Shown piece by piece: positions 1-14,188 of a stretch of 64,000 nucleotides of DNA (position 1 is the first letter of the stretch; every line of letters begins with the position of its first letter). Under the pieces are notes generated by a model, which had not been told where the DNA came from, searched no databases, and saw only the letters and a program-made list of their open reading frames with translations. Origin of the DNA: Mercurialis annua (Eukaryota; Streptophyta; Magnoliopsida; Malpighiales; Euphorbiaceae); NCBI RefSeq assembly GCF_937616625.2, contig NC_065572.1:42249653-42313652 (forward strand). The letters are read 5' to 3'. A program made the translations under genes and the position numbers.

Positions 1-794
1 TAATTCTGAACTTGCTACTCGATGGGCATTGCCGGGACTGCGTGCGCACCGGTAAAGATTATTATGGTATTGAGGTAGGTTTAAGACACATCTCACATTA
101 GTGAGGGCACCGGTGGAAGACACGTCTCCTGGGCTCACTATTTATTAAGTTGTTGTCGAGGATCAGTTATTGAGATACGTCACACCGAAACGACAATGGA
201 TTTAGAATTGTGGTTTACTGTTTCATTGATAATCCATAATGAATAAATGATTTATTAAACGTTTTAATGGTTTTTCACTTAATAAATGTAAATGGTTATA
301 TAAACTCTACTAAGTACATCTGACCCCGTTGTTTTCACAAATTTTCCGGGTTTATGATTTGAGCATTGGTCGATCTCCGTTTCTTCATTTCTCGGAGGTT
401 CTTTAAAAGACTCGAACTATTTTAAACTCTTAGACCGCAGTAGTAGTATCAGATTGTTATGTCTTAGTCATACATTTATGTTTTAGACTATTGCTTGTTG
501 GAATGGTCCAACTATTACTTTATTGCTTTTGGCATGATTATAGTGTTTTATGGTATTTATATATATTGCCATGCTATTGCAGTTTATTTGAATTTAAGCA
601 TACTCTAAATATATGTTACTTATATGTACTGCTAGACTAGGCTGAAGTCTCCGTTGCCCCCGAGCATGTGATTTTATGCAGGTACATAGTTGTTAATGAT
701 ATTTAAATGTTATCCGCAAGGCTTGCTACGGGTTTTGATACAACCATACCCATACCCTAGCGCTAGTCACTATTCATGAAAATGGGTCGTGACA
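1..794 (+). mobile_element. LTR (3' portion) of a Ty3/gypsy-type element, cut by window start
   Basis: By eye this stretch matches the last 794 bases of the solo LTR ending at 14188 without a difference I could find. It ends in GGGTCGTGACA, the same end seen (as its complement TGTCACGACC) in the LTRs at 28248, 41390 and 42018. It is followed directly by satellite starting AAATGTTTC, the same flank as at 14189. The left part of the LTR and its left target site lie outside the window. It is the first copy of a duplicated segment rather than an independent insertion. Confidence 0.85.
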
Positions 795-3700
795 AAATGT
801 TTCAACTTTTTAGCGATTTAAGACAAACGTTTACAAACGTTACGAAAACAATCATTTTTAGCGATTTAAGTCAAACGTTTACAAACATTACGAAACAAAT
901 CCAAACGTTTCCCCTTTTTAGCGATTTAAGACAAACATTTAAAACGTTAAGAAACTAATCTAAACGTTTAAAACGTTACAAACATTACGAAACAAATCGA
1001 AATGTTTCACCTTTTTAGCGATTTAAGCCAAAAGTTACGAAACAAATCCAAGCGTTTTATATTTTTAGCGATTTAAGCCAAACGTTTACAACCGTTACGA
1101 AACAAATCCAAACGTTTCACCTTTTTTAGCGATTTAAGCCAAACGTTTACAGACGTTTCAAAACAAATTCAAACATTTCACCATTTTAGCATTCGAAGCC
1201 AAATGTTTAAAACATTACGAAATAAATCCAAATGTTTCCCATTTTTAGCAATTTAAGCCAAACGTTTACACACGTTATGAAACAAAACCAAACGTTTCGC
1301 CGATTTAGCGATTTAAGCCAAACGTTTACAAATGTTACGAAACAAAACCAAACGTTTCAACTTTTTAGCAATTTATGCCAAACGTTTACAAACTTTACGA
1401 AAGGAAATCAAAATGTTTCATCTTTTCAGCGATTTAAGACAAACGTTTAAAACGTCTCGAAAGAAATCCAAGCGTTTCACCTAATTAGCGATTTAAGCCA
1501 AACAATTAAAACGTAGGAAACAAATCCAAACATTCAAAATGTTAAGAAAAAAATTCAAACGTTTAAAACGTTATGAAAGAAATCCAAACGTTTAACATTT
1601 TTAGCGATTTAAGCCAACCGTTTACAAACGTTACGAAACAAATCCAATGTTTCGTAACGTTATAAAAGTTTTGATTAGTTTCTTAACGCTTTAAACGTTT
1701 GACTTAAATCCCTAAAAAGGGGAAACATTTGGATATGTTCGTAACATTTGTAAACGTTTGGATTAAATCGCTAAAAATGTGAAACGTTTGGTTTTGCTTC
1801 GTAACGTTTGTAAACGTTTGGCTTAAATAGCTACAAATCCAAATGTTTGGGTTTGTTTCATAACGTTTTAAACATTTGGATTAGTTTCGTTACATTTTAA
1901 ACATTTGTCTTAAATAGCTAAAAAGGTGAAAAGTTTGGATTTGTTTCGTAATGTTTTAAACGTTTGGCATAAATCGCTAAAAAGGGGAAACGTTTGGATT
2001 TCTTTTGTAATGTTTTAAACATTTGGATTTGTTTTGTAACATTTTTAACGTTTTGCTTAAATCGCTAAAAAGGTGAAACGTTTGGTTTTGTTTCGTAACA
2101 TTTGTAAATGTTTGGCTTAAATCGCTAAAAATGTGAAACTTTTGGATTTGTTTCATAACGTTTTGAATGTTTTGCTAAAATCACTAAAAAGGTAAAACGT
2201 TTGGATTTCTTTCGTAATGTTTTAAACGTTTGGTTTGGTTTTTTAACGTTTGTATTAGTTTTGTAACATTTTTAACGTTTGGTTTAAATCGATAGAAAGG
2301 TGAAACGTTTGGGTTTGTTTCGTAAGGTTTTAAACGTTTGGCTTCAATCGCTAAAAAGGTGACACGTTTAATCGTTTGGCTTCAATCGCTAAAAAGGCGA
2401 AATGTTTTGTTTTGTTTCGTAACATTTGTTTACAAACGTTACGAAACAAATCCAAATGTTTAAAACGTTACAAAACCAATCCAAACGTTTCACCTTTTTT
2501 GTAATTTAAGCCAAATGTTTACAAATGTTATAAAACAAATCCAAACGTTTAAAATGTTACAAAACCAATCCAAACATTTCACATTTTTATCCATTTAAGC
2601 CAAACATTTAAAAACGTTACGAAACAAATCCAAACGTTTCACCTTTTTATCGATTTCAGCCAAACATTTAAAACGTTACGAAACCAATCCAAACATTTAA
2701 AACGTTACGAAACCAATCCATACGTTTACAAATGTTACGAAACAAATGCAAATGTTTGGATTTGTTTTTTAACGTTTGTAATTGTTTGGATTAAAAATGT
2801 GAAACTCTTGGATTTGTTTCGTAACGTTTGTAAATGATTGGCTTAAATCGCTAAAAAGGTGAAACATTTGGTTTTTCTTCGTTACTTTTTATACATTTGG
2901 CTCAAATTGCAAAAAAGGTGAAACGTTTGGATTTGTGTCGTAACATTTGTAAACGTTTGGATTTGTTTCGTAACATTATAAACGTTTCGATATGTTTCGT
3001 AACGTTTATAAACGTTTCGCTTAAATCGCTAAAAAAGTGAAATGTTTTGATTTGTTTCGTAACATTTTAAACGTTTAGATTGGTTTTGTAACGTTTTAAA
3101 TGTTTGGCTTAAATCACTAAAAAGGGGAAACGTTTGGATTTGTTCCGTAACATTTGTAAACGTTTGGCTTAAATCGCTAAAATGGTGAAACGTTTGGATT
3201 GATTTCGTAATGTTTTAAATATTTGGATTGGTTTTGTAACGATTTAAATGTTTGGCTTAAATTTCTAAAAAGGTGAAACGTTTAGATTTGTTTCTTAACG
3301 TTTTAAACATTTGGATTCGTTTCGTAACGTTTTAAACATTTGGCTTAAATTGCTAAAAAGGTGAAACGTTTGGTTTTGTTTCGTAATGTTAATTAACGTT
3401 AGGCTTCAATCGCTAAAAAGTTGCAACGTTTGGTTTTGTTTCGTAACGTTTTAAACTTTTAGCTTCAATCGCCAAAAAGGATAAACGTTTAGATTTGTTT
3501 CGTAATGTGTTAAACCTTTGGATTGGTTTCGTAACATTTTAAACGTTTGGCTTAAATCGCTAAAAAGGTGAAATGTTTGGGTTTGTTTCGTAAAGTTTTC
3601 AACGTTTGGATTGGTTTTGAAACGTCTTAAACTTTTGGTTTAAATAACTAAAGAGGTGAAACCAAACGTTTGGATTTGTTTCGTAACGTTTTAAACATTT

Positions 3701-6700
3701 GGATTTGTTTCGTAACATTTTAAATGTTTGGATTTGTTTCGTAACGTTTTAAACGTTTGGATTTGCTTCGTAACGTTTTAACTATTTGAATTGGTTTTGT
3801 TACGTTTTAAATGGTTGGTTTAAATCGCTAAAGAGGTGAAACATTTGGATTTGTTTCGTAACGTTGGTTAACGTTTGGCTTAAATCGCTAAAAAGGTGAA
3901 AAATTTAGATTTGTTTCGCAACGTTTTATACGTTTGGATTGGTTTCGTAATGTTTTAAACATGTGGCTTAAATAGCTAAAAAAGGGGCAACGTTTGGTTT
4001 TATTTCGTAGCGTTTGTAAACGTTTGGCTTAATCGATAAAAAGGTGTACGAAACAAATACAAACGTTTGAAAATGTTTGGCTTAAATCGCTAAAAATGGG
4101 AAATGTTTGGATGTGTTTCGTAACATTTTAAACGTTTGGCTTAAATCGCTTAAAAGGTGAAACGTTTGGCTTAAATCGCTAAAAAGTTGAAACGTTTGGT
4201 TTTGTTTTGTAACGTTTGTAAACATTTGGATTAAATTTCTCAAAAGGTGAAATGTTTGGATTTGTTTCGTAACGTTTGTAAACGTTTGACATAAATCGAT
4301 AAAAAGATGAAATGTTTGGATTTGTATTGTAACGTTCGTAAATGTTTGGCTTAAATCACAAAAAAGGTGAAACGTTTTGATTGGTTCAAACGTTTTAAAC
4401 GCTTGGCTTAAATCGCTAAAAAGGTGAAACGTTTGGATTTGTTTTGTAACGTTTGTATATGTTTGGCTTAAATCGCTAAAAAGGTGAAACGTTTGGATTT
4501 GTTTCGTAACGTTTGTAAACGTTTGTCTTAAATCGCTAAAAATATGAAACGTTTGGATTAAATAGCTAAAAAGGTAAAACGTTAGGATTTGTTTTGTAAT
4601 GTTTTAAACGTTTGGATAGGTTTTGTAACATTTTAATCGTTTGGCTTAAATAGATAAAAAGATGAAACGTTTGGTTTGTTTCGTAACGTTTTAAAAGTGT
4701 GGATTTGTTTCGTAATGTTTTGAACATTGGGCTTAAATAACTAAAAAGGTGAAACATTTGGCTTTCTTTTGTAACGTTTGTAAACGTTTAGATTTGTTTC
4801 ATAACGTTTTAAACGTTTGGATTTGTTTCACAATTTTAGCGATTTAATCCAAACGTTTGGATTTTTTCGTAACGTTTTACACGTTTTGATTTGTTTTGTA
4901 ATGTTTGTAAAGGTTAGGCTTAAATCTCTAAAAAGGTGACACGTTTGGATTTGTTTCGTAACGTTTTAAACGTTTGGATTGGTTTCGTAGCATTTTAAAT
5001 GTTTGGCTTCAATCGCTAAAAAGGTGAAACGTTTGGATTTGTTTCGAAAAGTTTGTAAATGTTTGACTTAAATCGCTAAAAAGGTGAAACGTTTGGTTTT
5101 GTTTCGTAATGTTTGTAAATGTTTGGCTTAAATTGCTAAGAAGGTGAAACACTTGGATTTGTTTCGTAACATTTGTAAACGCTCGGATTTGTTCCGGAAA
5201 CGTTTGGTTTTATTTCGTAACATTTGTAAACGTTTGGCTTAAATTGCTAAAAAGGGGAAACGCTTGAATTTATTTCGTAAACATTGGCTTATATTTCTAA
5301 AAAGGTGAAACGTTTTAAACATTTTTAGCGATTTAAGCCAAATCATAACGTTTAAAACAACATGAAACGAATCCAAACGTTTCCCATTTTTAGCGATTTA
5401 AGCCAAATGTTTACAAACGTTACGAAACAAATCCAAACATTTCACATTTTTAGGGATATAAGCCAGAAGTTTAAAACGTTACGAAATAAATCTAAACGTT
5501 TTGCCTTTTTAGCGATTTAAGCCAAACGTGTACAAAGTTACGAAACAAATCCAAAAGTTTCACCTTTTTAAAGATTTAAGACAAAGATTTAAAACTTTAC
5601 GAAACCAATCAATACGTTTAAAATTTAACGAAACAAATCCAAACGTTTAAAAACGTTTAAAACGAATCCATATGTTTAAAAAAATCTGAAACAAATCCAA
5701 ATGTTTCCCCTTTTTAGCAATTTAAGAAAAACGTTTACAAACGTTGCGAAACAAATCCGTAAGTTTCACATTTTTAGCGATATAAGCCAAACATTTACGA
5801 ACGTTACGAAACAAATCCATACGTTTCACCTTTTTAGCGATATAAGCCAAACGTTTACAACCCTTACGAAACAAATCAAACGTTTCACCTTTTTTGCGAT
5901 TTAAGCCAAATGTTTATAATCATTTCAAAACAAATCCAAACGTTTCACCTTTTTAGCAATTTAAGCCAAACATTTGAAATGTTATGAAACCAATCCAAAC
6001 GTTTCACCTTTTTAGCGATTTAAGACAAACGTTACAAAACCAAACCAAACGTTTCACCTTTTTAGCGATTTAAGCCAAACGTTTGGATTTGTTCAGTAAT
6101 GTTTGAAACGATTGGCTTATATCGCAAAAAAGGTGAAAACGTTTGGCTTAAATTGCTAAAAAGGTAAATCGTTTGGTTTTGTTTCGTAATTTTTGTAAAT
6201 GTTTGACTTAAATCGCTAAAAATGTGAAACGATTGGATTGGTTTTGTAACGTTTGGCTTAAATCGCTAAAAATGTGAAACGTTTGGATTTTTTTCATAAT
6301 ATTTTTAACGTTTGGATTGGTTTTGTAATGTTTTAAACTTTTGGCTTAAATTGCTAAAAATGTGAAACGTTTGGATTTGTTTCGTAACATTTGCAAACAT
6401 TTGGCTTAAATTGCTAAAAAGGTGAAACATTTGGATTTGTTTCATAACGTTTGTAAACATTTGGCTTAAATCGCTAAAAAGGTGAAACATTTAGATTTGT
6501 TTTGTATCTTTTGTAAACGTTTGGCTTAAATTGCTAAAAATGTGAAACGTTCGGATTTGCTTCGTAACGTTTGTTAACGTTTGGCTTAAATCGCTAAAAA
6601 GGTGAAACTTTTGGTTTTGTTTCGAAACGTTTGTAAACATTTGGACGTTTGGATTGATTTCGTAACGTTCTGAACCTTTGGCTTATATCGCTAAAAAGGT

Positions 6701-8412
6701 GAAACGTTTGGATTTGTTTCACAACGTTTGTAAATGTTTGGCTTAATTCGCAAAAAAGGTGAAATGTTTGACTTAAATCGCTAAAAAGGTGAAACGTTTT
6801 GTTTTGTTTCGTTACGTTTTAAATGTTTGGATTGGTTTCGTAACGTTTGTAAACGTTTGGCTTAAATTTCTAAAAAGGTGAAACGTCCTCTTTAGCAATT
6901 TAAGCCAAACGTTTGGATTCGTTTCGTAATGTTTGGCTAAAATTGCTAGAAGGGTGAATCATTTGGATTTATTTCGTACGTTTAAAACGTTACGAAATAA
7001 ATTTAAATGTTTCCCCTTTTTAGCTATTGAAGCCAAACGTTTACAAACATTACGAAACTAATCCAAACGTTTCACCTTTTTAGCGATTTAAGCCAAACGT
7101 TGCGAAACAAAACAAAACGTTTCACCCTTTTAGCGATTTAAGCTAAACGTTTACAAATGTTATGAAACAAATCCAAACGTTTCACCTTTTTAGCGATATA
7201 ACCAAAACGTTTAAAATGTTACGAAACAATTCCAAACGTCCAAATGTTTAAAAACGTTACGAAACAAAACCACACGTTTCACCTTTTTAGCGATTTAAGT
7301 CAAACGTTTACAAATTTTACGAAACAAATCCAAATGTTTCCCATTTTTAGCGATCGAAGCCAAACATTTAAAACGTTACAAAACCAATCCAAACGTTTAA
7401 AACGTTACGAAACAAATCCAAAAGTTTCATGTTTCATCTTTTTAGCGATTTAAGCCAAACGTTTACAAACGTTATGAAACCAATCCGAATGTTTCACTTG
7501 TTTAGTGATTTAAGCCAAACGTTTATAGCTGTTACGAAACAAATTCAAAGGTTTCACCTTTTTAGCAATTTAAACCAAACATTTACAAATGTTACGAAAC
7601 AAATCCAAAAGTTTCACCGTTTTAGCGATTTAAGCCAAACGTTTAAAACGTTATGAAACAAAACAAAACATTTCACCTTTTTAGCGATTTAAGCCAAATG
7701 TTTACAAACGTTATGAAACAAATCCAAATGTTTCACCTTTTTAGCGATTTAAGCGAAACTTTTGAAACGTTACAAAACAAAACCAAACGTTTCACCTTTT
7801 TAGCGATTTAAGCCAAACGTTTTGAAACAAAACCAAACGTTTCACTCTTTTAGCAATTTAAGCACAAATTTTACTAACGTTGCAAAACCAATCCAAAAGT
7901 TTAAAACGTTACGAAACAAATTCAAATGTTTCACCTTTTTAACGATTTAAGCCAAACATTTACAAACGTTATGAAACAAACGTTTGGCTCAAATCAATAA
8001 AAATGTGAAACGTTTGGATTTTTTTCGTAAAGTTTGTAAACATTTTGTTTAAATTGCTAAAAAGTTGAAATGTTTGGATTTGTTTCTTAACGTTTGTAAA
8101 CGTTTGGCTTAAATCGCTAAAAATATAAAACGTTCGATTTATTTCATAATGTTCTTAACGTTTTAAACGTTTGGATTGGTTTCGTAACGTTTGTAAACGT
8201 TTATCTTAGATCGCTAAAAAGATAAAACGTTTGGATTGGTTTCCTAACATTTACAAACGTTTGTCTTAAATTGCTAAAGAGGGGAAACATTTTGATTTGT
8301 TTTGCAACGTTTGTAAACGTTTGGCTTCAATCATTGAAAAGGGAAAACGCTTGGATATGTTTTGTAACGTTTTAAACGTTTTGATTTGTTTCCTAACCTT
8401 TTAAATGTTTGG
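1..8412 (+). repeat. Segmental duplication, copy 1
   Basis: Corresponds to 13395-21790 with an offset of 13394 at the left, falling to 13379 near 4566 and 13378 near 7244 through small deletions in copy 2. Both LTR and satellite are included, and even the order of satellite strand switches is shared. Similarity stops near 8412, where copy 1 continues TTCAATCGCTAAAAAGG and copy 2 continues with unrelated bases. Differences within the copies are scattered single bases and a few short indels. The left limit lies outside the window. Confidence 0.93.
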
Positions 8413-11204
8413 CTTCAATCGCTAAAAAGGTGAAACGTTAGGATTTCTTTCGTGACGTTTTAAACGTTTCAATTTAATTCGTAACATTTGTAAACGTTTG
8501 GATTAAATTGCTAAAAAGTGTAAATGTTTGGTTTTGTTTCGTAAACAAACGTTACGAAATAATCAAAACGTTTAACCTTTTTAGCGTTTCAACTTTTTAG
8601 CTATTTAAGCAAACATTTAAAACGTTACGAAACCAATCCAAACGTTTAAAACGCTATGAAACAAATCCAAACGTTTAATATTTTTAGCGATTGAAGCTAA
8701 ACTTACAAACGTTACAAAACAAATCCAAACATTTAAAACATTACAAACAATTTAAACGTTTTCGCTTTTGATAAATTTAAGCCAAACATTTAAAACTTTA
8801 TGAAACCAATCCAAACATTTCAAACAAATCCAAACGTTTCACCTTGTTTTGTACCGTTTGAAAACATTTGGCTTAAATTGCTAGAAAGGTGAAACGCTTG
8901 GATTTGTTTTTTAAAATTTTATACGTTTGGATTCGTTTCTTTGTAAAGGTTTGGCTTAAATCGCTAAAAAGGTGAAACGTTTGGATTTGTTTCATAATGT
9001 TTTAGACTTTTGGATTTGTTTTATAATGTTTTAAATGTTTGGATGTGTTTCGTAGTGTTTAAACGTTAGGATTGATTTCTAACGTTTTAAACGTTTGGAT
9101 TTGTTTCATAACATTTGTAAATGTTTGGCTTAAAAGGTGTAACGTTTAGTTTTGTTTTGTAACGTTTGTAAACCTTTGGATTTATTTTGTAACGTTTGTA
9201 AATGTTTTCTTAAATGGCAAAAACGGTGAGATGTCTATATTTGTATCGTAACGTTTGTAAGCGTTTGGATTGGTTTCGTAACGTTTTAAACGTCTGGCTT
9301 AAATTGCTAAAAAGGTGAAACGCTTGGATTTGTTTCGTAACGTTTAGTTTTATTTCGTAACATTTAGTTTTATTTCGTAACGTTTGTAAACCTTTGGCTT
9401 AAATCCTAAAAAGTTTTAAACGTTTGGCTTAAACGTTATGTTTCCTAACATTTGTAAACGTTTTGATTGGTTTCGTAACATTTGTAAATGCTTGGATTTG
9501 TTTCGTAATGTTTTAAACGTTTGGATTGGTTTCGAAACGTTTTAAACATTTGGATTTGTTTTGTAACGCTTTAAACGTTTGGATTAAATCGATAAAAAGG
9601 TGAAACGTTTCAATTTGTTTTGTAACGTTTGTAAACGTTTGGCTTAAATCGCTATAAATGTCAAACGTTTTAATTTGTTTCATAACGTTTTAAACGTTTG
9701 GATTGGTTTCATAACGTTTTAAACGTTTGGATTGGTTTCATAACATTTTAAACGTTTGGATTGGTTTCGTAACGTTTAAACGTTTGCCTTAAATAGCTAA
9801 AAAGGTGAAACGTTTGGATTTGTTTCATAACGTTTTAAACGTTTGGCTTAAATGGCTAAAAAGTTGAAACGTTTGGATTTGTTTTGTAATGTTTGTAAAC
9901 GTTTGGCTTAAATCGCTAAAAAGGGGAAACGTTTGGATTTGTTTCGTAATGTTTTAAACGTTTGGATTGGTTTTGTAACGTTTGTAAATGTTTGGCTTAA
10001 ATTGCTAAAAAGGTGAAACATTTGGATTTTTCCGTAACAAGCATTTAAAACGTTACAAAATCAATCCAAACGTTTACAAACGTTACGAAACAAATCCAAA
10101 TGTTTCACCTTTGTTGCGGTTTAAGAAAAACGTTTACAAACGTAACAAAACAAATCCAAACATTTCACATTTTTAGCGATTTAAGCCAAACAAACGTTAC
10201 GAAACAAATCCAAACGTTTTACCTTATAGCGTTTAAGCCAAACCTTTGGCTTAATTTGCTTCGTAACGTTCACAAACGTCACAAAAAAAATTAAACGTTC
10301 CACCTTTTTAGCGATTTAAGCCAAATGTTTACAAACGTTACAAAACAAAACCATTTTTAGAGATTTAAGCCAAACGTTTAAAACGTTACGAAACCAATGC
10401 AAACGTTAAAAACGATACAAAACAAATCCTAACTTTTCACCTTTTAGCTATTTAAGCCAAACGTTTAAAACGTTTTGAAACCAATCTAAACGTTTAAAAA
10501 ATTACGAAACAAATCCAAACATTTAACATTTTTAGCAATTGAAGCCAAACGTTTACAAACGTTACGAAACTAAGCCAAACGTTTAAAACGTCACGAAAAA
10601 AACAAAACGTTTCACCTTTTTAGCGATTTAAGCTAAACATTTACAAACATTACAAAACAAATCCAAACGTTATGAAACCCAAAACGTTACGAAACAAAAC
10701 CAAACGTTTAAAACGTTATGAAACAAATCCAAACGTTTCACTTTTTTAGCGATTTAACCAGACGTTTCACCTTTTCACTTTTTTAGTGATCTATCCAAAC
10801 GTTTCACCTTTTTTAACAAAGCCAAAAGTGTTACGAAACAAATCCAAACGTTTCACCTTTTTAACGATTTAAGTCAAAAGTTTAAAACGTTACAAAATCA
10901 ATCAAAAAATTTAAAACGTTACGAAACAAATCCAGATGTTTAAAATATTACGAAACAAATCCAAACGTTTCACCTTTTTAGCGATTTAAGCCAGACGTTT
11001 ACAAACTTTACGAAACAAATCCAAACGTTTTCCCTTTTTAGCGGCTTAGGCCAAACGTTTAATACGTTACGAAACCAATCCAAACGTTTAAAGTGTTACG
11101 AAACAAATCGTAACGTTTCACTTTTTTTGCTATTTAATCCAAACATTTACAAATGTTACAAAATCAATCGAAATGTTTAAAACGTTACGAAATAAATCCA
11201 AACG
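795..11204. repeat. 60-bp satellite array, mixed orientation (left array, copy 1)
   Basis: Tandem units of about 60 bp containing AAACGTTTACAAACGTT, ACGAAACAAATCC and CTTTTTAGCGATTTAAGCC. Unlike the right-hand array, orientation flips repeatedly. Approximate runs: plus 795-1650, minus 1651-2428, plus 2430-2755, minus 2755-5310 (with short plus scraps near 4045 and 4830), plus 5317-6085, minus 6085-6890, plus scrap 6888-6915, minus to 6975, plus 6975-7980, minus 7980-8540, plus 8545-8850, minus 8850-10035, plus 10040-11204. Many units are shortened or carry an extra half-unit of about 29-30 bp (AAACGTTTAAAACGTTACG type). No gene is seen. Apparent short reading frames are a by-product of the 20-codon period. 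Confidence 0.95.
11200..11204. repeat. Target site duplication, left (AAACG)
   Basis: Five bases adjoining the solo LTR start. They pair with AAATG at 14189-14193 with a single CpG transition. Confidence 0.75.
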
Positions 11205-14188
11205 TGTAATACCCCGTATTGTTCTCTTTATTATTTTTATTTTAATTTTAATTTTATTTGAGTCGTTCGTTGATTCGATCATGTTTCGATTCGTGTTTGG
11301 TTTGTGTTATTAATATTTTTTTAAAAGGAAAAAGGAAAAAGAAAAGGAAGAAAGTGAACATATTAGCCATGCATGCACTTATTCATTCATTCCCACGTAA
11401 AAGCCCATTTTTGAAACAGAAGCAAAAAGTGAAGTTGGTTATAGTAGCAACGCAACAACTGTTACGTTTATTTTCCTTATTTATTTCACGTTCTAAAACC
11501 CAATTTGTCTTCCACTCAATTCCTTTTAACCCTAGCCATCATTAATAGCTTAAAACCTAGGGAGATCATCGTCCATATCATCCTCAAAGTTCTTGTGAAA
11601 TTGGTAAGAAACTATCATTCATATTTTTCAGTTTGTTTATAAATCGATACCTTCGTTCCTAAGCTTGTTCTCATTCGTTTTAGCGTCGTTTGGAGATCCG
11701 TCTCATCTTAGCGATAGTGGACTCAACCGTCTTCGAGTCCGAGCTTCATTTTCGTAAAACGATACGTTATTCATTCCGTTATAGCCGCCGCCGTTTTACC
11801 ACTTTGGAGTTATTTTCAGTTTTGAGTTTATAATCGATACCTTCGTTTTTCAATTCGTTCTCCGTCGTTTTAGGATCAAATTTGGATCCGTCTCGTCCAT
11901 ATGAAAGTAGACTCATTCCTCTACGTTTCTACTTTTTGTTTTCCGTCAAACGCTACGTAAACTAATCTGCTATATCTGCCGCTGTTTCTTCGTTTTCATG
12001 CGTTCTATTCTTTTCTTTTAGCTATATTTATTTCTCGCATATACAAGTTGATTGTTGTGTTTGATTTTTTGCCTTCAAATGATTGATTAACTTATGTTTC
12101 CTTGTTCTTGATGGTTAAACTATGATGGCTTCGTTATTAAGTTCCCAAGCTAGTTGTTCTTTTGATTATTTGATGCTTTATCACAAAAATCTATACTGTT
12201 AGTTTGAAGTTCATAATATGGCTTCTATTTGTCTTGAATTTCTTCGGTTTTGATTTGATTATTTGGATTTGTCATTCATTATACTTCGTTGTGCGTTTTG
12301 GTCTCTCAGTGTTGCTTTTACAAATTAATTTGAGTTATGTTAAATTAGTTGTATTGAATTTGATATACAAATTAATTTGAGTTATGTTAAGTTGGTCCTC
12401 ATAAAATGATTATGTTCATGATGTGTGGGTATAGAATATGGCGGTAATTTTTGATTCAAATAGTAATATGATTTGATGTCTTTTGGTTGGTTTGCAATGG
12501 TTAGTGCAATTATATGATTGCTTCATTTTAATGGGTTATGGAATCATTAATATGTTGGCCTATGACTAATCATGTTTTTTCCACTAAAATTACTCATAAA
12601 TGGTGTTTAAATTTTAGGTAATAAATTATTATTCTTAAATCATTTTAATTATTATAATTCAAAAACGATATTTATAATTTATAATTACTCAGGTAATTAT
12701 TATATTTTTGGAAATATTGACTCGACGTGCCAATTTGATGTTTTAGATTTTGAACGTTTTCTTAACTTATTTTAGTTAAATAATTTACGATAACTATTAG
12801 TTACTTGTATTATAAGATATTGAATTCCATTTTTATTATGATTCTTTATTTTATTAAAATTATTATTCTTGAAATTATAAATTATGGTTTATATTTTATA
12901 TAAAATATTTGGATCGGGTTAGACTTGGGTTACCCGACATGTGAGGTAGCTTGGTAGTTATCGGTAATTTGGCTAACCCACTATTTGGAAATTGATTTAA
13001 TTTATTATTTAAATTATATTTGAATAATATTTTCCGAAACGGATTTTAAAGCTAGAACTCAATAAACTTATATTATTTGGGCATTATAATTTATTTTAGT
13101 ATTGTACTACTCTGACTTTGCTTTACATTGAATTGTCGTTTGTGCTAGTCATATGTGGTGTCTAGTACTCTCCAGAGTTAGAGTCTGTTTTTAATTTAAA
13201 TTTATTACCTTGTCTAGACCCGTCGACTGTTCGTACTTCAGAGGCGAACTAGAGTTAGATTGCTTGTCATGTTTCACGTGGAATAGCAAGCGGTGAGTTT
13301 ATATCTCTATTTACCTCTTTATTAAGCAAATATTATATTTTGTATATGTAAATGTATAAATAGCTTTTCGAACTGTTTTTCGGCATTGTGGATTTAATTC
13401 TGAACTTGCTACTCGATGGGCATTGCCGGGACTGCGTGCGCACCGGTAAAGATTATTATGGTATTGAGGTAGGTTTAAGACACATCTCACATTAGTGAGG
13501 GCACCGGTGGAAGACACGTCTCCTGGGCTCACTATTTATTAAGTTGTTGTCGAGGATCAGTTATTGAGATACGTCACACCGAAACGACAATGGATTTAGA
13601 ATTGTGGTTTACTGTTTCATTGATAATCCATAATGAATAAATGATTTATTAAACGTTTTAATGGTTTTTCACTTAATAAATGTAAATGGTTATATAAACT
13701 CTACTAAGTACATCTGACCCCGTTGTTTTCACAAATTTTCCGGGTTTATGATTTGAGCATTGGTCGATCTCCGTTTCTTCATTTCTCGGAGGTTCTTTAA
13801 AAGACTCGAACTATTTTAAACTCTTAGACCGCAGTAGTAGTATCAGATTGTTATGTCTTAGTCATACATTTATGTTTTAGACTATTGCTTGTTGGAATGG
13901 TCCAACTATTACTTTATTGCTTTTGGCATGATTATAGTGTTTTATGGTATTTATATATATTGCCATGCTATTGCAGTTTATTTGAATTTAAGCATACTCT
14001 AAATATATGTTACTTATATGTACTGCTAGACTAGGCTGAAGTCTCCGTTGCCCCCGAGCATGTGATTTTATGCAGGTACATAGTTGTTAATGATATTTAA
14101 ATGTTATCCGCAAGGCTTGCTACGGGTTTTGATACAACCATACCCATACCCTAGCGCTAGTCACTATTCATGAAAATGGGTCGTGACA
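11205..14188 (+). mobile_element. Solo LTR (2,984 bp) inserted in the satellite
   Basis: Starts TGTAATACCCCG and ends GGGTCGTGACA (TG...CA). It has no internal region, primer site or polypurine tract. The flanking five bases are AAACG on the left (11200-11204) and AAATG on the right (14189-14193), a target duplication differing by one C-to-T at a CpG. Removing the LTR and one copy leaves a continuous satellite unit. Its 3' third is clearly related to LTR C (42018-45290, opposite strand), sharing for example CACCGGTG-, CACGTGGAAT- and GTCGACTGTTCG-containing blocks. Internally there is a degenerate direct duplication (about 11632-11740 and 11820-11930, sharing ATCGATACCTTCGTT and GATCCGTCTC) and a short one near 12321 and 12367 (ACAAATTAATTTGAG). 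A solo LTR normally arises by recombination between the two LTRs of a full element. No coding sequence is seen. Confidence 0.9.

Noticed and set aside
795..2430. Possible CRISPR-like array
   Set aside because: Units abut without unique spacers, the sequence is clearly a plant-type satellite, and no associated genes exist.
13311..13532. 73-codon minus-strand frame and its relative at 42686-42880
   Set aside because: Both lie in the same stretch of related LTRs on opposite strands. They match each other because the LTRs are homologous, and no known protein feature is visible.
11205..14188. A full non-autonomous element rather than a solo LTR
   Set aside because: There is no internal pair of TG...CA ends, no primer site and no polypurine tract, and the sequence aligns end to end with LTR C.
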